A stretch of 43,189 nucleotides of DNA from Gammaproteobacteria bacterium (GCA_020445405.1 JAGRGQ010000031.1:1-43189); one strand, 5' to 3'; shown: positions 23,589 to 33,551, counted from the stretch's first letter. Notes: a model not told the origin generated them from the letters alone. Translations and numbers: made by a program.

Positions 23589-24905
23589 ATGCCTTTTCGT
23601 ATAGCACTCAGCGGCCTCGACGCCGCATCCACCGACCTGCAGGTAACCGGGCACAATATCGCCAACTCGGCAACCACGGGTTTCAAGGAGTCACGCGCCG
23701 AATTCGCGGATATCTACGCCACGTCGATTCAGGATGTAAGCACCACTTCCGCCGGCCGTGGCGTAAAGGTGTCACGCGTGGCTCAGCAGTTCGGTCAGGG
23801 CAACCTGGACTTCACCTCCAACAATCTCGATCTGGCGATCAATGGTGAAGGTTTCTACATTCTGCAGGATGAAGCAGGCAATACTTCCTACAGCCGCGCC
23901 GGCGCGTTCAGCTCGGATCGGGACGGTTATGTCGTCAACCACGCCAACGAACGACTGCAGGTGTTTGCCCCGATTGATACCACCGGCACCCGATTCAATA
24001 CCGGGGCCACGATTGATCTGGTATTGCCGACGCTGTCCGGAGCGCCGCAGGCAACGGCGAATGTTGTGGCGGCTCTCAATCTGAGCGCTTCGGAGACGGC
24101 ACCCACCGTCGCCTGGCCATCGGGAACGACCGATACCACTGCCGTCGGCTACAGTGCCGCGACCGATCCGACCTTTGAGAGCAATGTCACCACAGACATG
24201 TACAATCACGCCACTTCCACCACGGTCTATGACTCGCTCGGCAATGCGCACCGGGCAACCATGTACTATTTGAAGACCGCCACCCCCGGACAGTGGCAGA
24301 CCTATACCTACGTTGACGGCACATTGGCGAGTGGAGACGGGGCCAACGGTTTTTCCACGCTGCAGTTTCTGCCTTCCGGTGCGCTGGATACCACCAGCGG
24401 TTCGGTCAATGCGCAGGGACGATTTACGTTGGCCGACTGGACCCCAACCGGCGGGGCAAATGATATCAGTCTTACCTTCGATTACTCCTCCACATCCCAG
24501 TACGGTACCGACTTCGGTGTCAACGATCTGACCCAGGATGGTTTTACCGCCGGCCGGCTGAGCGGTGTCGATGTGGACAACAGCGGTGTGGTCTTTGCCC
24601 GTTTCACCAACGGCCAGTCCACTGCGCTGGGTAAGGTGGCGCTGGCCAAATTCAACAATCCCCAGGGTTTGCGGCAGCTGGGAGATACCAGTTGGGCGCA
24701 GACCTTTACCGCGGGAGACGTGCAACTGGGCGAGCCGGGCACATCAAGCCTGGGATTGATTCAGTCGGGTGCATTGGAGAACTCCAACGTGGATATCGCC
24801 GAACAGCTGGTTAATCTGATTACCGCACAGCGTAATTTTCAAGCCAATGCCCAGGTCATCACGACGGCCGATACCATCACCCAGACCATCATAAATATCC
24901 GATGA
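23589..24905 (+). CDS. flgE: flagellar hook protein FlgE
   Basis: This 438-residue hook subunit has the conserved N-terminus (MPFRIALSGLDAASTDLQVTG...NIANSATTGFKESRAEF), a D1/D2 core rich in Thr/Ser/Asn, and the C-terminal GALENSNVDIAEQLVNLITAQRNFQANAQVI. A GAGGAGA site precedes the ATG. It ends the first segment of the operon: a strong hairpin terminator follows 24 bp after the stop. Confidence 0.96.
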   Translation: MPFRIALSGLDAASTDLQVTGHNIANSATTGFKESRAEFADIYATSIQDVSTTSAGRGVKVSRVAQQFGQGNLDFTSNNLDLAINGEGFYILQDEAGNTSYSRAGAFSSDRDGYVVNHANERLQVFAPIDTTGTRFNTGATIDLVLPTLSGAPQATANVVAALNLSASETAPTVAWPSGTTDTTAVGYSAATDPTFESNVTTDMYNHATSTTVYDSLGNAHRATMYYLKTATPGQWQTYTYVDGTLASGDGANGFSTLQFLPSGALDTTSGSVNAQGRFTLADWTPTGGANDISLTFDYSSTSQYGTDFGVNDLTQDGFTAGRLSGVDVDNSGVVFARFTNGQSTALGKVALAKFNNPQGLRQLGDTSWAQTFTAGDVQLGEPGTSSLGLIQSGALENSNVDIAEQLVNLITAQRNFQANAQVITTADTITQTIINIR

Positions 24906-24929
24906 CCGATAAGGTAACCTCCGTGGCAT

Positions 24930-24971
24930 GGCGTTTTCCCGGTTTTAGTCCGGGAGAGCGCCTGCTTTTTT
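24930..24971 (+). terminator. Rho-independent terminator after flgE
   Basis: A 13-bp stem GGCGTTTTCCCGG / CCGGGAGAGCGCC with two G-U pairs, a 7-base loop (24943-24949) and a TTTTTT tract (24966-24971) follow the flgE stop. It would end or reduce transcription before flgF. Confidence 0.75.
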
Positions 24972-25057
24972 AAACCTCGTCGCCCCGGTTCTTGTGCGGG
25001 GGATGAAAAATACTGTTGCTGTTCGGACAGCAGCCAAACACGCCTGAGGAGGCGCAT

Positions 25058-25798
25058 ATGGATCGCATGCTTTACGTTGCCATGAGCGGGGCCAAGGAGA
25101 CGATGATCGCCCAGGCAAACAACAGCAATAACCTCGCCAACGCCAATGCACCGGGTTTTCTGGCCGATCTGCAGCAGTTCCGCAGCATGCCGGTGTTTGG
25201 GGACGGCTTTCCCACTCGTGCCTACGGACTGAGCGAACGCCCGGGTACCGACTTCACCCATGGCGACCAGGTGCAGACGGGAAGAGACCTGGACGTGGCG
25301 ATTGCCGGCAACGGCTGGTTTGCGGTGCAGGCGCGCGATGGCGGCGAAGCCTATAGCCGCCGCGGAGATCTCAATCTTGATGTCAACGGCCTGCTGACCA
25401 CCGGCAACGGGCTGCCGGTCATCGGCAATGGCGGGCCGATTGCGATACCTCCGGCGGAGAAACTGGACATCGCACCGGATGGAACCATATCGATCGTTCC
25501 CCTGGGTCAGTCTTCAGTCGGGATAGCGGTCATCGACCGAATCAAGATGGTTAATCCTGCAATTGATCAAATGGTAAAGGGGAAGGACGGGCTGTTACGG
25601 ATGAGAGACGGCAATCCCGCTGAAGCAGATGGATCCATGCGCCTCAACAGCGGTGCTTTCGAGGGGAGTAACGTCAATATCGTCAACGCGATGGTGGATA
25701 TGATCGAACTGTCACGCCGCTATGAGATGCAGGTAAAGATGATGCAGACCGCGAAAGCCATGGATGAGTCGTCAACCCGGATCATGCGTGTGGGTTAG
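25058..25798 (+). CDS. flgF: flagellar basal-body rod protein FlgF
   Basis: This 246-residue rod protein has N-terminal MLYVAMSGAKETMIAQANNSNNLANANAPGFLADL, which carries the family motif with the FlgF-specific Tyr-Val start, and a C-terminal GAFEGSNVNIVNAMVDMIELSRRYEMQVKMMQTA. The ATG at 25058 follows TGAGGAGGCGC; the longer frame is spurious. It lies between two terminators (after flgE and after itself), so its expression relies on readthrough or an unseen promoter. Confidence 0.95.
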   Translation: MDRMLYVAMSGAKETMIAQANNSNNLANANAPGFLADLQQFRSMPVFGDGFPTRAYGLSERPGTDFTHGDQVQTGRDLDVAIAGNGWFAVQARDGGEAYSRRGDLNLDVNGLLTTGNGLPVIGNGGPIAIPPAEKLDIAPDGTISIVPLGQSSVGIAVIDRIKMVNPAIDQMVKGKDGLLRMRDGNPAEADGSMRLNSGAFEGSNVNIVNAMVDMIELSRRYEMQVKMMQTAKAMDESSTRIMRVG

Positions 25799-25820
25799 CA
25801 GGATGGTGGGAAGTGAAATG

Positions 25821-25850
25821 AAAAAAGAGCGCTTTCCGGGCGCTCTTTTC
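25821..25850 (+). terminator. Rho-independent terminator after flgF
   Basis: A perfect 10-bp stem AAAAGAGCGC / GCGCTCTTTT with loop TTTCCGG lies 23 bp after the flgF stop. A and T tracts allow function in both directions. Confidence 0.8.
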
Positions 25851-25865
25851 ATTCCGCAGGATTAA

Positions 25866-25881
25866 TGGCAAACAAATTGCA
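25866..25881 (+). promoter_or_regulatory. sigma-54 promoter of flgG
   Basis: TGGCAAACAAATTGCA has GG and GC ten bases apart and matches TGGCAC-N5-TTGCA at all but one fixed position. It lies 40 bp upstream of flgG, just after the flgF terminator. Confidence 0.75.
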
Positions 25882-25920
25882 TTCTAAATATCGAAGAACA
25901 ATTGACGGAAGGACAAAATT

Positions 25921-26706
25921 ATGTACCCGGCACTCTGGATTGCAAAAACCGGCCTCGATGCGCAGCAGACGCGCATGTCGGTCATCTCAAACAACCTGGC
26001 CAACGTCAACACCACCGGTTTCAAACGCGACCGTGCATCGTTCGAGGATCTGGTCTATCAGAATGTTCGCCAGGTGGGTGCCAGCTCTTCGCAGGATACC
26101 GAGCTTCCATCCGGCCTCAATCTGGGCACCGGCGTCCGCACCGTGGCCACCCAGAAACTGCATACCCAGGGCAATCTGGTGCAGACCAACAACAACCTGG
26201 ACTTCGCTATCGAGGGACGGGGTTTTTTTCAGATACTGGCGCCGGACGGGAGTATTCAGTACACGCGTGACGGTACCTTCAGCATGAGCCAGAACGGCCA
26301 GATCGTAAGCCCGAATGGTTATCCGCTGGAACCTGCCATTACCATTCCGGCCAACACCCTGAGCGTCACCGTCGGCTCCGACGGAACGGTTTCAGCGCTG
26401 GTTGCGGGCAATGACGCGCCGACCCAGATCGGCAATATCGAGCTGGCCGATTTTATCAACCCCATGGGGCTTGAAGCGATGGGCGGGAATTTGTTCCGCG
26501 AGACATTGGCCAGCGGCACCCCAACCACGACCACACCCGGTCAGGATGGTGTGGGCACGCTGATTCAGGGGTCGCTGGAGAGCTCCAACGTCAATGTGGT
26601 GGAGGAGTTGGTGAACATGATCGAAACCCAGCGTGCCTACGAAATGAACTCCAAGGCGATCTCCACCACCGATGAGATGCTCTCTTACGTGACCAGTCAG
26701 TTGTAA
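25921..26706 (+). CDS. flgG: flagellar distal rod protein FlgG
   Basis: This 261-residue distal rod subunit has N-terminal [21 protein letters not shown] and [20 protein letters not shown], plus C-terminal [31 protein letters not shown], both diagnostic. Length is normal (260-262 in enterics). It heads a second transcription unit (flgG-L) with its own sigma-54 promoter. Its stop overlaps a possible ATG of flgH at 26706. Confidence 0.97.
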   Translation: MYPALWIAKTGLDAQQTRMSVISNNLANVNTTGFKRDRASFEDLVYQNVRQVGASSSQDTELPSGLNLGTGVRTVATQKLHTQGNLVQTNNNLDFAIEGRGFFQILAPDGSIQYTRDGTFSMSQNGQIVSPNGYPLEPAITIPANTLSVTVGSDGTVSALVAGNDAPTQIGNIELADFINPMGLEAMGGNLFRETLASGTPTTTTPGQDGVGTLIQGSLESSNVNVVEELVNMIETQRAYEMNSKAISTTDEMLSYVTSQL

Positions 26707-26723
26707 TGGACCGGGCTGAGGCG

Positions 26724-27431
26724 ATGAACAAGAGGATATCCATTCTGCTGCTGGTGCTGTTGGCACTCAGCCTTGGCGGCTGCAATACCGCACCCAAACG
26801 GGATCCGGCGTATGCGCCGGTCAGACCGGCGTTGCCGGCACCGCTGCCGCAGGCCAACGGTGCGATATTCCGGGCGGGCTACGAGACCTCCTGGTTCGAG
26901 AATCTCAGGGCGCGCCGCGCCGGCGATCTGCTGACGGTCAAGCTGGTTGAGAAGATGACGGCCAACAAGGAGGCCAAGACCGATGTGACGAAGGAGAACA
27001 GTACATCGGTCACGAATCCCACCATTCTGGGTTCCACACCCCAGTTCAATGCGCCCGGATTCATTCCTCTCGCCAGCAACAAGAATAATTCGCTGGCGTT
27101 TGGTCTGGAGTCCAGCAATACGTTCGGCGGCGAGGGCACCAGCGAGCAGTCCAATCTGCTGCAGGGCGATATCACGGTAACGGTAACCGAGGTGCTGGCC
27201 AACGGTTATCTGATGGTGCGCGGTGAGAAGCGTATCGGTATCAATCAGGGAAACGAGTATATCCGTCTGTCGGGCATCGTTCGGCCCATCGATATCGATG
27301 CGGATAACACGGTGCTTTCCACCCGGCTGGCCGATCCCACTATCGTTTATGTTGGCGATGGTGCGGTGGCCGAATCCAATGTGATGGGGTGGCTGGCCCG
27401 ATTCTTTATCAGTTCACTATTTCCTTTTTAG
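26724..27431 (+). CDS. flgH: flagellar L-ring lipoprotein FlgH
   Basis: This 235-residue outer-membrane lipoprotein forms the L ring. The signal peptide MNKRISILLLVLLALSLGGC ends in a lipobox with Cys20 as the modified residue. The mature protein shows ARRAGDLLTVKLVE near residue 57 and the C-terminal GWLARFFISSLFPF, the typical FlgH end. The ATG at 26724 follows GCTGAGGCG; an ATG six codons earlier overlaps the flgG stop and would put acidic residues ahead of the signal peptide. Confidence 0.95.
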   Translation: MNKRISILLLVLLALSLGGCNTAPKRDPAYAPVRPALPAPLPQANGAIFRAGYETSWFENLRARRAGDLLTVKLVEKMTANKEAKTDVTKENSTSVTNPTILGSTPQFNAPGFIPLASNKNNSLAFGLESSNTFGGEGTSEQSNLLQGDITVTVTEVLANGYLMVRGEKRIGINQGNEYIRLSGIVRPIDIDADNTVLSTRLADPTIVYVGDGAVAESNVMGWLARFFISSLFPF

Positions 27432-27440
27432 GTCGACGCC

Positions 27441-28613
27441 ATGAAGTATGCAAGAGTCAATTGGAACCCTGCCGGAGATCTGCTGCGGATGGTTTTTAGC
27501 TGTCTGCAACGTAGTCTGCCGGTGATGCTGGCAGTAGCGCTTTTGCCAGGCGTCTGTGGTTCGGCACAGGCGGCGCGGATCAAGGATCTGGCTGAAATCG
27601 CGGGTGTGCGCAGCAACCAGTTGCTGGGTTACGGGCTTGTGGTCGGCCTGGATGGCAGCGGCGATAAGGATAACGCGGCGCCTTACACGATGCAGAGTCT
27701 GAGATCGATGCTCACCCAGCTGGGTATAGTGGTGCCTCCCGGGGTGAAACTGAAACCGAAAAACGTGGCTGCAGTCAGCATTCATGCGGAACTTCCACCG
27801 TTTGCCAAGAACGGTCAGCGGATCGATGTGACCATCTCCTCGATCGGCGATGCAAAAAATCTGCGCGGCGGCAGTCTGCTGATGACACCGCTGAGAGGAG
27901 CCGACGGTCAGGTCTATGCTGTCGCCCAGGGAAATCTGGTAGTGGGTGGTTTAAGCGCCGGTGGCGTGGACGGTTCCCGGGTCACCGTCAATATCCCCAC
28001 CGCGGGCCGCATTCCGAATGGCGCCACCGTCGAGCGCACGGTCGAGACGCTGTTCAATGCCGGAGATCATCTGACTCTCAATCTGAAGACCGGGGACTTT
28101 ACCACGGTAAAGCGCATGGTCGACTCCATCAATGCAGCGGTGGGACCGGGTATGGCGAAGGCAATAGATGCCTCGTCCATCAGAGTAAACGCACCGGTTG
28201 ATGCCTCACAACGTGTCGGGTTTTACGCATTGATAGAGAACCTGGAAGTAAAGCCGGGCATCGCTCCGGCACGTGTGATCGTCAATTCGCGGACCGGCAC
28301 TGTAGTCATCAGCAGCGAAGTACGGGTCTCACCGGCGGCGGTCTCGCACGGCAATCTGGTGGTCACTATCAGCGAGCAGGCAGCAGTGTCACAGCCGGCG
28401 CCGCTGTCGGGAGGTACGACCGAAATTGTACCGCAGTCGCAGGTCAAGCTGTCCGAACAGGACAGCCGGATGTTTCTGTTCAATCCCGGGACTACGCTGG
28501 ATGAAGTGGTCCGGGCGGTAAATCAGGTGGGTGCAGCGCCCAGCGATCTGGTGGCGATTCTGGAAGCGCTCAAGCAGGCAGGCGCGCTGCAGGCGGAGTT
28601 GGTAATCATCTGA
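27441..28613 (+). CDS. flgI: flagellar P-ring protein FlgI
   Basis: This 390-residue periplasmic P-ring subunit has a signal peptide with a long basic leader, a hydrophobic core ([19 protein letters not shown]) and cleavage before [21 protein letters not shown], the invariant mature start. Other motifs seen are [19 protein letters not shown] and the C-terminal [14 protein letters not shown]. The leader is about 20 residues longer than usual, so a later start (Met17 or Met29) is possible. It is coupled to flgJ (TGATG). Confidence 0.95.
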   Translation: MKYARVNWNPAGDLLRMVFSCLQRSLPVMLAVALLPGVCGSAQAARIKDLAEIAGVRSNQLLGYGLVVGLDGSGDKDNAAPYTMQSLRSMLTQLGIVVPPGVKLKPKNVAAVSIHAELPPFAKNGQRIDVTISSIGDAKNLRGGSLLMTPLRGADGQVYAVAQGNLVVGGLSAGGVDGSRVTVNIPTAGRIPNGATVERTVETLFNAGDHLTLNLKTGDFTTVKRMVDSINAAVGPGMAKAIDASSIRVNAPVDASQRVGFYALIENLEVKPGIAPARVIVNSRTGTVVISSEVRVSPAAVSHGNLVVTISEQAAVSQPAPLSGGTTEIVPQSQVKLSEQDSRMFLFNPGTTLDEVVRAVNQVGAAPSDLVAILEALKQAGALQAELVII

Positions 28614-29548
28614 TGAACACCGCTTCGCCGCTCTACGCCGACTTCTCCGGTCTGGCGGAACTCAAGGCGAGATCGGTCAGCGACCGGGCGGGTTCAACCG
28701 CCGAGGTGGCACGCCAGTTCGAGTCGCTGCTGATCGGTCAGATGATGAAATCGATGCGCCAGGCGAGTCTCGGAGAGGGCATTCTGGACAACGACCAGAG
28801 TCTTTTCTACCGCGATCTGCTCGACCAGCAGCTTTCGCTTCACCTGTCGGAGAATGGCGGTATCGGACTGGCTGCGGCTATTCAGCGTCAGCTGGACCGT
28901 ACCGGGACGGAAATGAAAATGGATGGGATGGGCATGGCGACAGGCATTAGAAGGCGGTTCGTCGCGGGACCCGTTGAAAACCCTGTAATCCCGCCAGACG
29001 CTGCAGACCACGCGGTAAACCGTACCGGCGAAACCGATGCAAGCGACTGGAGCAGCACGGAGTTTGTGGAAAAACTCTGGCCCTGGGCACTGGAGGCCGC
29101 CAACAGGATCGGCCTCCAGCCCCAGGCACTGCTGGCGCAGGCCGCGCTGGAAACAGGCTGGGGACGAAAGATGATACGTCGGACGGATGGTTCTCCGAGT
29201 CACAATCTGTTCGGCATAAAGGCGGATGGCCGCTGGGACGGGGGGCGTGTCAGCGTGTCAAGCCTGGAGTATGAGGAGGGGAGTGCCGTGAAACGCAAGG
29301 ATTACTTCCGCACCTATGGTTCATTCAGGGAGAGCTTCGACGACTATGTGAACTTCCTGAATGCCAATCCCCGCTACGATCAGGCGCTGGCGGTGACGTC
29401 CGACAGCAGGGCCTATTTCGTTGCGCTGCAGGACGCTGGCTACGCAACGGATCCCCGCTATGCGCAGAAAATCGACGCGGTGCTGCGCGGGCGTGAGATG
29501 AATCAGGCACTGGCGCAGCTAAAAGCAAAAGTAAATCGGCCGCTATAA
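28613..29548 (+). CDS. flgJ: flagellar rod assembly protein / muramidase FlgJ
   Basis: This 311-residue dual protein has an N-terminal rod-cap domain (EVARQFESLLIGQMMKSMRQAS near residue 30) and, after a linker of about 60 residues, a C-terminal glucosaminidase domain that opens peptidoglycan for the rod (LLAQAALETGWGRKMI near 173, with catalytic Glu; HNLFGIKA near 197; SFDDYVNFLNANPRY near 243). The fused muramidase form is typical of beta- and gammaproteobacteria. Its start overlaps the flgI stop. Confidence 0.96.
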   Translation: MNTASPLYADFSGLAELKARSVSDRAGSTAEVARQFESLLIGQMMKSMRQASLGEGILDNDQSLFYRDLLDQQLSLHLSENGGIGLAAAIQRQLDRTGTEMKMDGMGMATGIRRRFVAGPVENPVIPPDAADHAVNRTGETDASDWSSTEFVEKLWPWALEAANRIGLQPQALLAQAALETGWGRKMIRRTDGSPSHNLFGIKADGRWDGGRVSVSSLEYEEGSAVKRKDYFRTYGSFRESFDDYVNFLNANPRYDQALAVTSDSRAYFVALQDAGYATDPRYAQKIDAVLRGREMNQALAQLKAKVNRPL

Positions 29549-29596
29549 CTCTCCAGGGAGTCGGATAGATTGGCGGAAAAACCAAGGTAGGAGTGC

Positions 29597-31594
29597 ATGG
29601 CAGGCATACTCGATATCGGCGTTTCAGCACTACTGTCGTTTCAGAATTCGCTGAACACCACGGGCCACAATATCGCCAACTCAGACACTGAGGGTTACAG
29701 TCGTCAACGCACGCTGTTGTCCACCCAGGTCCCCCAGCTCAGCGGTTACGGCTGGCTCGGTTCCGGCGTCAAGGTGAGCGGTGTAGAGCGTATCACTGAC
29801 CAGTTTCTCTCCACCCAGGTGCGCTCCGCCCAGTCCGTCTCATCGCAATTGGCGCTCTATTCCGATTATGCCAGCCGACTGGACAATGTCCTGGCCGATC
29901 CCAATATCGGCCTGGATCCGGCACTGCAGGACTTTTTCAATGCGATGCAGGTGGTGGCCGATGATCCCGCCTCGATACCATCCCGTCAGGTGCTGCTCTC
30001 CGAATCCGGATCACTGGTGGACCGGTTCCATGATCTGAACCGTCGGTTTACGGATTTACGCCTTCAGGTCAATCAGCAGATGGAGTCGACCACGAACGAG
30101 ATTAATGATATCGCCCAGTCGCTGGGGCGCCTGAACCAGAGTATTGTCGAAGCGATCGGCATCGCCGGTGGCGATGACCCGAACGATCTTATGGATCGCA
30201 GGGAGCTGTTGCTGAGCGAACTCTCCAAGCTCACGGATATATCGATCGTGCCCCAGGACGACGGTGCATGGAACGTATTCATAGGCAAGGGACAGGCGCT
30301 GATAATGGGGTCCAATGTGGCGACCCTCGGAACCAGACCGAGCCTTTCGGACGTCAGCCAGATGGATGTTATCTTTACTGACAGCGTCGGCAGCCGCGTC
30401 ATAACCGACCAGATGAGCGGCGGAGAGATCGGGGGTCTGCTCGACTTTCGCGATCGGATACTGGACCCGGGACAGAATCAGCTGGGTCTGGTCGCGATAG
30501 GTATCGGCGAACGTATCAATGACCAGCAGCAGCTGGGAATGGATCTGAATGGCGCACTGGGCAGCAGGATATTCAGTTCACCCACCATTTTACCTTTTCC
30601 TCACAGCGGCAATGTGAGTGCGGTATCTGTTTCGGCATCTCTTGTCGACAGCGGTAATCTGACCGCCAGCGACTATAAACTGGAGTCGGGCGGGGGCGAC
30701 CTGTATACCCTTACACGTCTCAGCGACAACAAGACATTCGCAATCAATACCGGAGGAACATACCCCTATACCACCGCTGAAATGGATGGAATGACACTGC
30801 AGATCTCGGGTGCAGCGACGCTGGGTGACAAATTTTTCATTCGACCGACCCGCAACGCGGCTGAGCAGATCAGTCTGCAGATTACCGATCCACGTGGTTT
30901 TGCGGCTGCCGCCCCACTGCGGGTCAGGCAGGCGAACAACGCGGACAGCGGCAGTCTGAACGCGGGCAGCGCGGTGTTGGCGCAACCCAGCGTGACAGGT
31001 ATCGCAAATCTTCCGCTGACAGCTCCGGCCAGCATCACGCTTCAGTGGCGAGCGGATGTGGATGGCAACGGTACCGCGGATGACCCGGGATTTCGCGTTA
31101 CCGGAGGTCCCGGCGGTACCGTCGCCTATGATCCTGTAACCGAAAGCGGAGGCAAGACCTTTACCTTTCCCGCGTATGGCGGCGTGAGTTTCAGTTTCAG
31201 CGGTATCCCGTCAGAGGGGGACCAGTTCATCATCGAAAATAATATCAATGGCGAGGGCGACAATAGAAATGCGCTGGCCATGGCGGGGATCCAGCAGCAG
31301 AATACGCTGCTGGGCGAGACTTCCGGCGTAGCGGAAACCGTCACCATCCAGGAGGCTTACGCAATGCTGGTCTCGGATGTGGGTGCCAAAACACGGCAGG
31401 CCGAGATAAACAGCAAAGCAAGCGAGGGGCTGCTGCAGCGTCACCAGACTACACTCTCTTCCGTCTCCGGGGTCAACCTTGATGAAGAGGCGGCGAATCT
31501 GATCCGCTATCAGCAGGCGTACCAGGCATCGGCCCAGGTGATCGCGATTGCCAGCTCGCTTTTTGACACGCTCATCGGTGCGGTCAGGAGGTAG
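29597..31594 (+). CDS. flgK: flagellar hook-associated protein 1 FlgK
   Basis: This 665-residue hook-filament junction protein has N-terminal ILDIGVSALLSFQNSLNTTG, then HNIANSDTEGYSRQRT, and the C-terminal NLDEEAANLIRYQQAYQASAQVIAIA signature. The middle (about 310-560) is expanded compared with the E. coli protein (547 residues), with Ser/Thr/Gly-rich beta domains containing the repeated-looking GNLTASDYKLESGGGDLYTL type segment. Two bases separate its stop from flgL. Confidence 0.95.
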   Translation: MAGILDIGVSALLSFQNSLNTTGHNIANSDTEGYSRQRTLLSTQVPQLSGYGWLGSGVKVSGVERITDQFLSTQVRSAQSVSSQLALYSDYASRLDNVLADPNIGLDPALQDFFNAMQVVADDPASIPSRQVLLSESGSLVDRFHDLNRRFTDLRLQVNQQMESTTNEINDIAQSLGRLNQSIVEAIGIAGGDDPNDLMDRRELLLSELSKLTDISIVPQDDGAWNVFIGKGQALIMGSNVATLGTRPSLSDVSQMDVIFTDSVGSRVITDQMSGGEIGGLLDFRDRILDPGQNQLGLVAIGIGERINDQQQLGMDLNGALGSRIFSSPTILPFPHSGNVSAVSVSASLVDSGNLTASDYKLESGGGDLYTLTRLSDNKTFAINTGGTYPYTTAEMDGMTLQISGAATLGDKFFIRPTRNAAEQISLQITDPRGFAAAAPLRVRQANNADSGSLNAGSAVLAQPSVTGIANLPLTAPASITLQWRADVDGNGTADDPGFRVTGGPGGTVAYDPVTESGGKTFTFPAYGGVSFSFSGIPSEGDQFIIENNINGEGDNRNALAMAGIQQQNTLLGETSGVAETVTIQEAYAMLVSDVGAKTRQAEINSKASEGLLQRHQTTLSSVSGVNLDEEAANLIRYQQAYQASAQVIAIASSLFDTLIGAVRR

Positions 31595-31596
31595 GC

Positions 31597-32814
31597 ATGT
31601 CACGAATTTCCACTGCAAATATAACCCAGCGTGTGATTGATGCGATGCTGCGCCAACAGACCAAAGTCAGCGATACGCAACAGCAACTTTCCACCGGCCG
31701 CAGAGTGCTGACACCCTCGGACGATCCGGCCTCCGCAACAAGAGTGCTGGGGCTGAACCAGGCGCTGGAGACGGTACAGCAGTACCAAAGCAATATCGAT
31801 CGCGCCAAATCCAGGCTGGAGACGGAGGAGGGGGTGCTCAACGGTGTCACCAATCTGCTGCAGCGGGTAAGAGAGCTCAGTGTACAGGGCAACAACGACA
31901 CCTTGAGCAAGACCGACACCACAGCCATTGCCGCTGAAATTCGTCAACTGCAGGATCAGCTCTACGCCATGGCCAATACCCGTGACAGTAACGGTGAGTA
32001 CATATTTTCCGGCTACCAGAGCGGCACCAAACCTTTCACTAACCCCGCTACAGGAAGCTATGTTTACAATGGTGATCTGGGGCAGCGTCAGTTGCAGGTT
32101 TCGCCGGACCGTCAAGTGGCTGATGGCGACAACGGCTTTGAACTTTTCGTGAATGTGGAAACTGCGGCGTTCGCGGCGGTTTCCGGCGTCGCCATCACTG
32201 ACCTGGCCGCCATCGCGGATGGTGACATCACCATTGATGGCGGCAACGGCAATGGACCGGTGAGTATTGGCGCCCTGCCCGCAGCTGCAACGGCGGCGGA
32301 GCGGTTGCAGCAGTTGATGGATGCTGCCAACAGTATCAAGGAGCGGACCGGCGTCCGGGCCACGGTCGATGCGGGTGGCGCGCTGGAACTCAGCGTTGTC
32401 GGAGGAAGCGGCATCAGCATCGCGTTAGGCGTTGGCGCTGCCGCAAAATCCGGTTTAACCGCAGGTAATACTCCAACGACCACCACTCCCCGCAACATCT
32501 TCGAGACGCTGCATCAGTTGGCCACCGAGCTGGAAAACAACCGGCCGGTCGACCGCTATATTGGAGATGTTGATCTGGCACTGGACAGTGTGATCAACAC
32601 GCGTACATTCGTTGGCGGCCGGCTCAACGCCATTGACGAGCAACACGAGGTCAACGCGGATCTGGAACTCTCTTTGGAGAGCCATAAATCGGCTGAGGAG
32701 GATCTCGACTACGCTGAAGCTATCGCCCGCTTCGAACGGCAGATGACGGCATTGCAGGCTGCCCAGCAGTCTTATGTGAAAATAAAAGGTCTCTCGTTGT
32801 TCAATTTCCTGTAA
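31597..32814 (+). CDS. flgL: flagellar hook-associated protein 3 FlgL
   Basis: This 405-residue junction protein is related to flagellin. N-terminal RISTANITQRVIDAMLRQQ and QQLSTGRRVLTPSDDPASATRVL are diagnostic, as is the C-terminal coiled coil LDYAEAIARFERQMTALQAAQQSYVKI. The middle contains a flagellin-like insert (DITIDGGNGNGPVSIG...GVRATVDAGGALELSV), a motif usual in flagellins. It is the last gene of the flgG-L unit; a repeat element follows after 62 bp. Confidence 0.95.
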   Translation: MSRISTANITQRVIDAMLRQQTKVSDTQQQLSTGRRVLTPSDDPASATRVLGLNQALETVQQYQSNIDRAKSRLETEEGVLNGVTNLLQRVRELSVQGNNDTLSKTDTTAIAAEIRQLQDQLYAMANTRDSNGEYIFSGYQSGTKPFTNPATGSYVYNGDLGQRQLQVSPDRQVADGDNGFELFVNVETAAFAAVSGVAITDLAAIADGDITIDGGNGNGPVSIGALPAAATAAERLQQLMDAANSIKERTGVRATVDAGGALELSVVGGSGISIALGVGAAAKSGLTAGNTPTTTTPRNIFETLHQLATELENNRPVDRYIGDVDLALDSVINTRTFVGGRLNAIDEQHEVNADLELSLESHKSAEEDLDYAEAIARFERQMTALQAAQQSYVKIKGLSLFNFL

Positions 32815-32876
32815 CTGATCAATTATTCCGTGCGCAAGTCAGATGATGGGCATGTGTCCATCGGAGCGTTGATTAT

Positions 32877-33148
32877 TGGAGCCTGTCTCATGATTCCCCG
32901 CGGCCGCGACCGAGGAGATTCTGGTTCGTGGCGCGATGTGCGGGCATGGTGCAGCCAATGCTGCATCAGCGGGCCGCAACAAAGCCGGGAGCCGAAATAC
33001 CGTCCGGTCCCCAGGGGTAGCGTCCGAAAAGCGTTCCTGCTGTGTTGCACCGCTTGCCGGTACCTCATGTACTGTGCGGCGCCGCGCGCGTTGCAGGGAC
33101 GCATTGCGGACAGCAACGCGGTTCGCAGGGGTCGCGAGATAGGTTCCA
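32877..33148 (-). mobile_element. non-autonomous repeat element with terminal inverted repeats (copy C)
   Basis: The plus-strand left end TGGAGCCTGTCTC (32877-32889) and right end GAGATAGGTTCCA (33136-33148) are inverted repeats matching at 11 of 13 bases. Read on the minus strand, the 272-bp body aligns with copy B at 14188-14452, strongly over the final 79 bp and more loosely before (CTTTT..G...ACCCC...CCGG...TTT/TTCC). It keeps the frame ending SPRSRPRGIMR. No transposase and no clear target duplication. It lies between flgL and fliC. Confidence 0.5.
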
Positions 33149-33415
33149 GACAAGGTCCCGGGGTTCAGCAAAGTCGAAAGATGTTTGGTTTGTTTCACGG
33201 TCCTGAGTGTCGTCGGCCCTACCATGAAGAGGTCCCGTTCCCAGCATTCTGTGCGCAGTTTTAGAGAAGTCCCAACAATCGGATTTAACCTCCCCGAAAT
33301 ACCCGAGAAACTGATTCCCGGGAACGAGGTTATATTCAGATATAAATAAAAAATACAATAAGTTATAACGCGCTGTCCGCTATTTTCCCGGTTCGCGCAG
33401 GCAAGGCTTTTTTTC
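33149..33415. other. upstream region of fliC with AT-rich tract
   Basis: No gene is seen. At 33329-33369 an AT-rich 41-bp tract is bounded by GTTATA and TATAAC. It may be a regulator or bending site upstream of the flagellin promoter; no direct evidence beyond base composition. Confidence 0.35.
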
Positions 33416-33442
33416 TAAAGGATCGATATGCCCGGCCGTTAC
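33416..33442 (+). promoter_or_regulatory. sigma-28 promoter of fliC
   Basis: TAAAGGAT (33416-33423), an 11-bp spacer and GCCGTTAC (33435-33442) fit TAAAGTTT-N11-GCCGATAA. The predicted leader is about 100 nt long and ends with AGGAGTAAGACA before the ATG. Confidence 0.7.
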
Positions 33443-33551
33443 AAATGTCGGAGGCGGTGAATGCACAACACCATGAGCATATCCGCCAATTTTCAACCTT
33501 ACCCATTGCGCGCTTCGACCAGGGGCAGCCGATGGGATCAGGAGTAAGACA

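Noticed and set aside
23772-24725. 317-codon minus-strand frame antisense to flgE
   Set aside because: Shadow of the flgE reading frame with Gly/Arg/Ile bias and no ribosome site.
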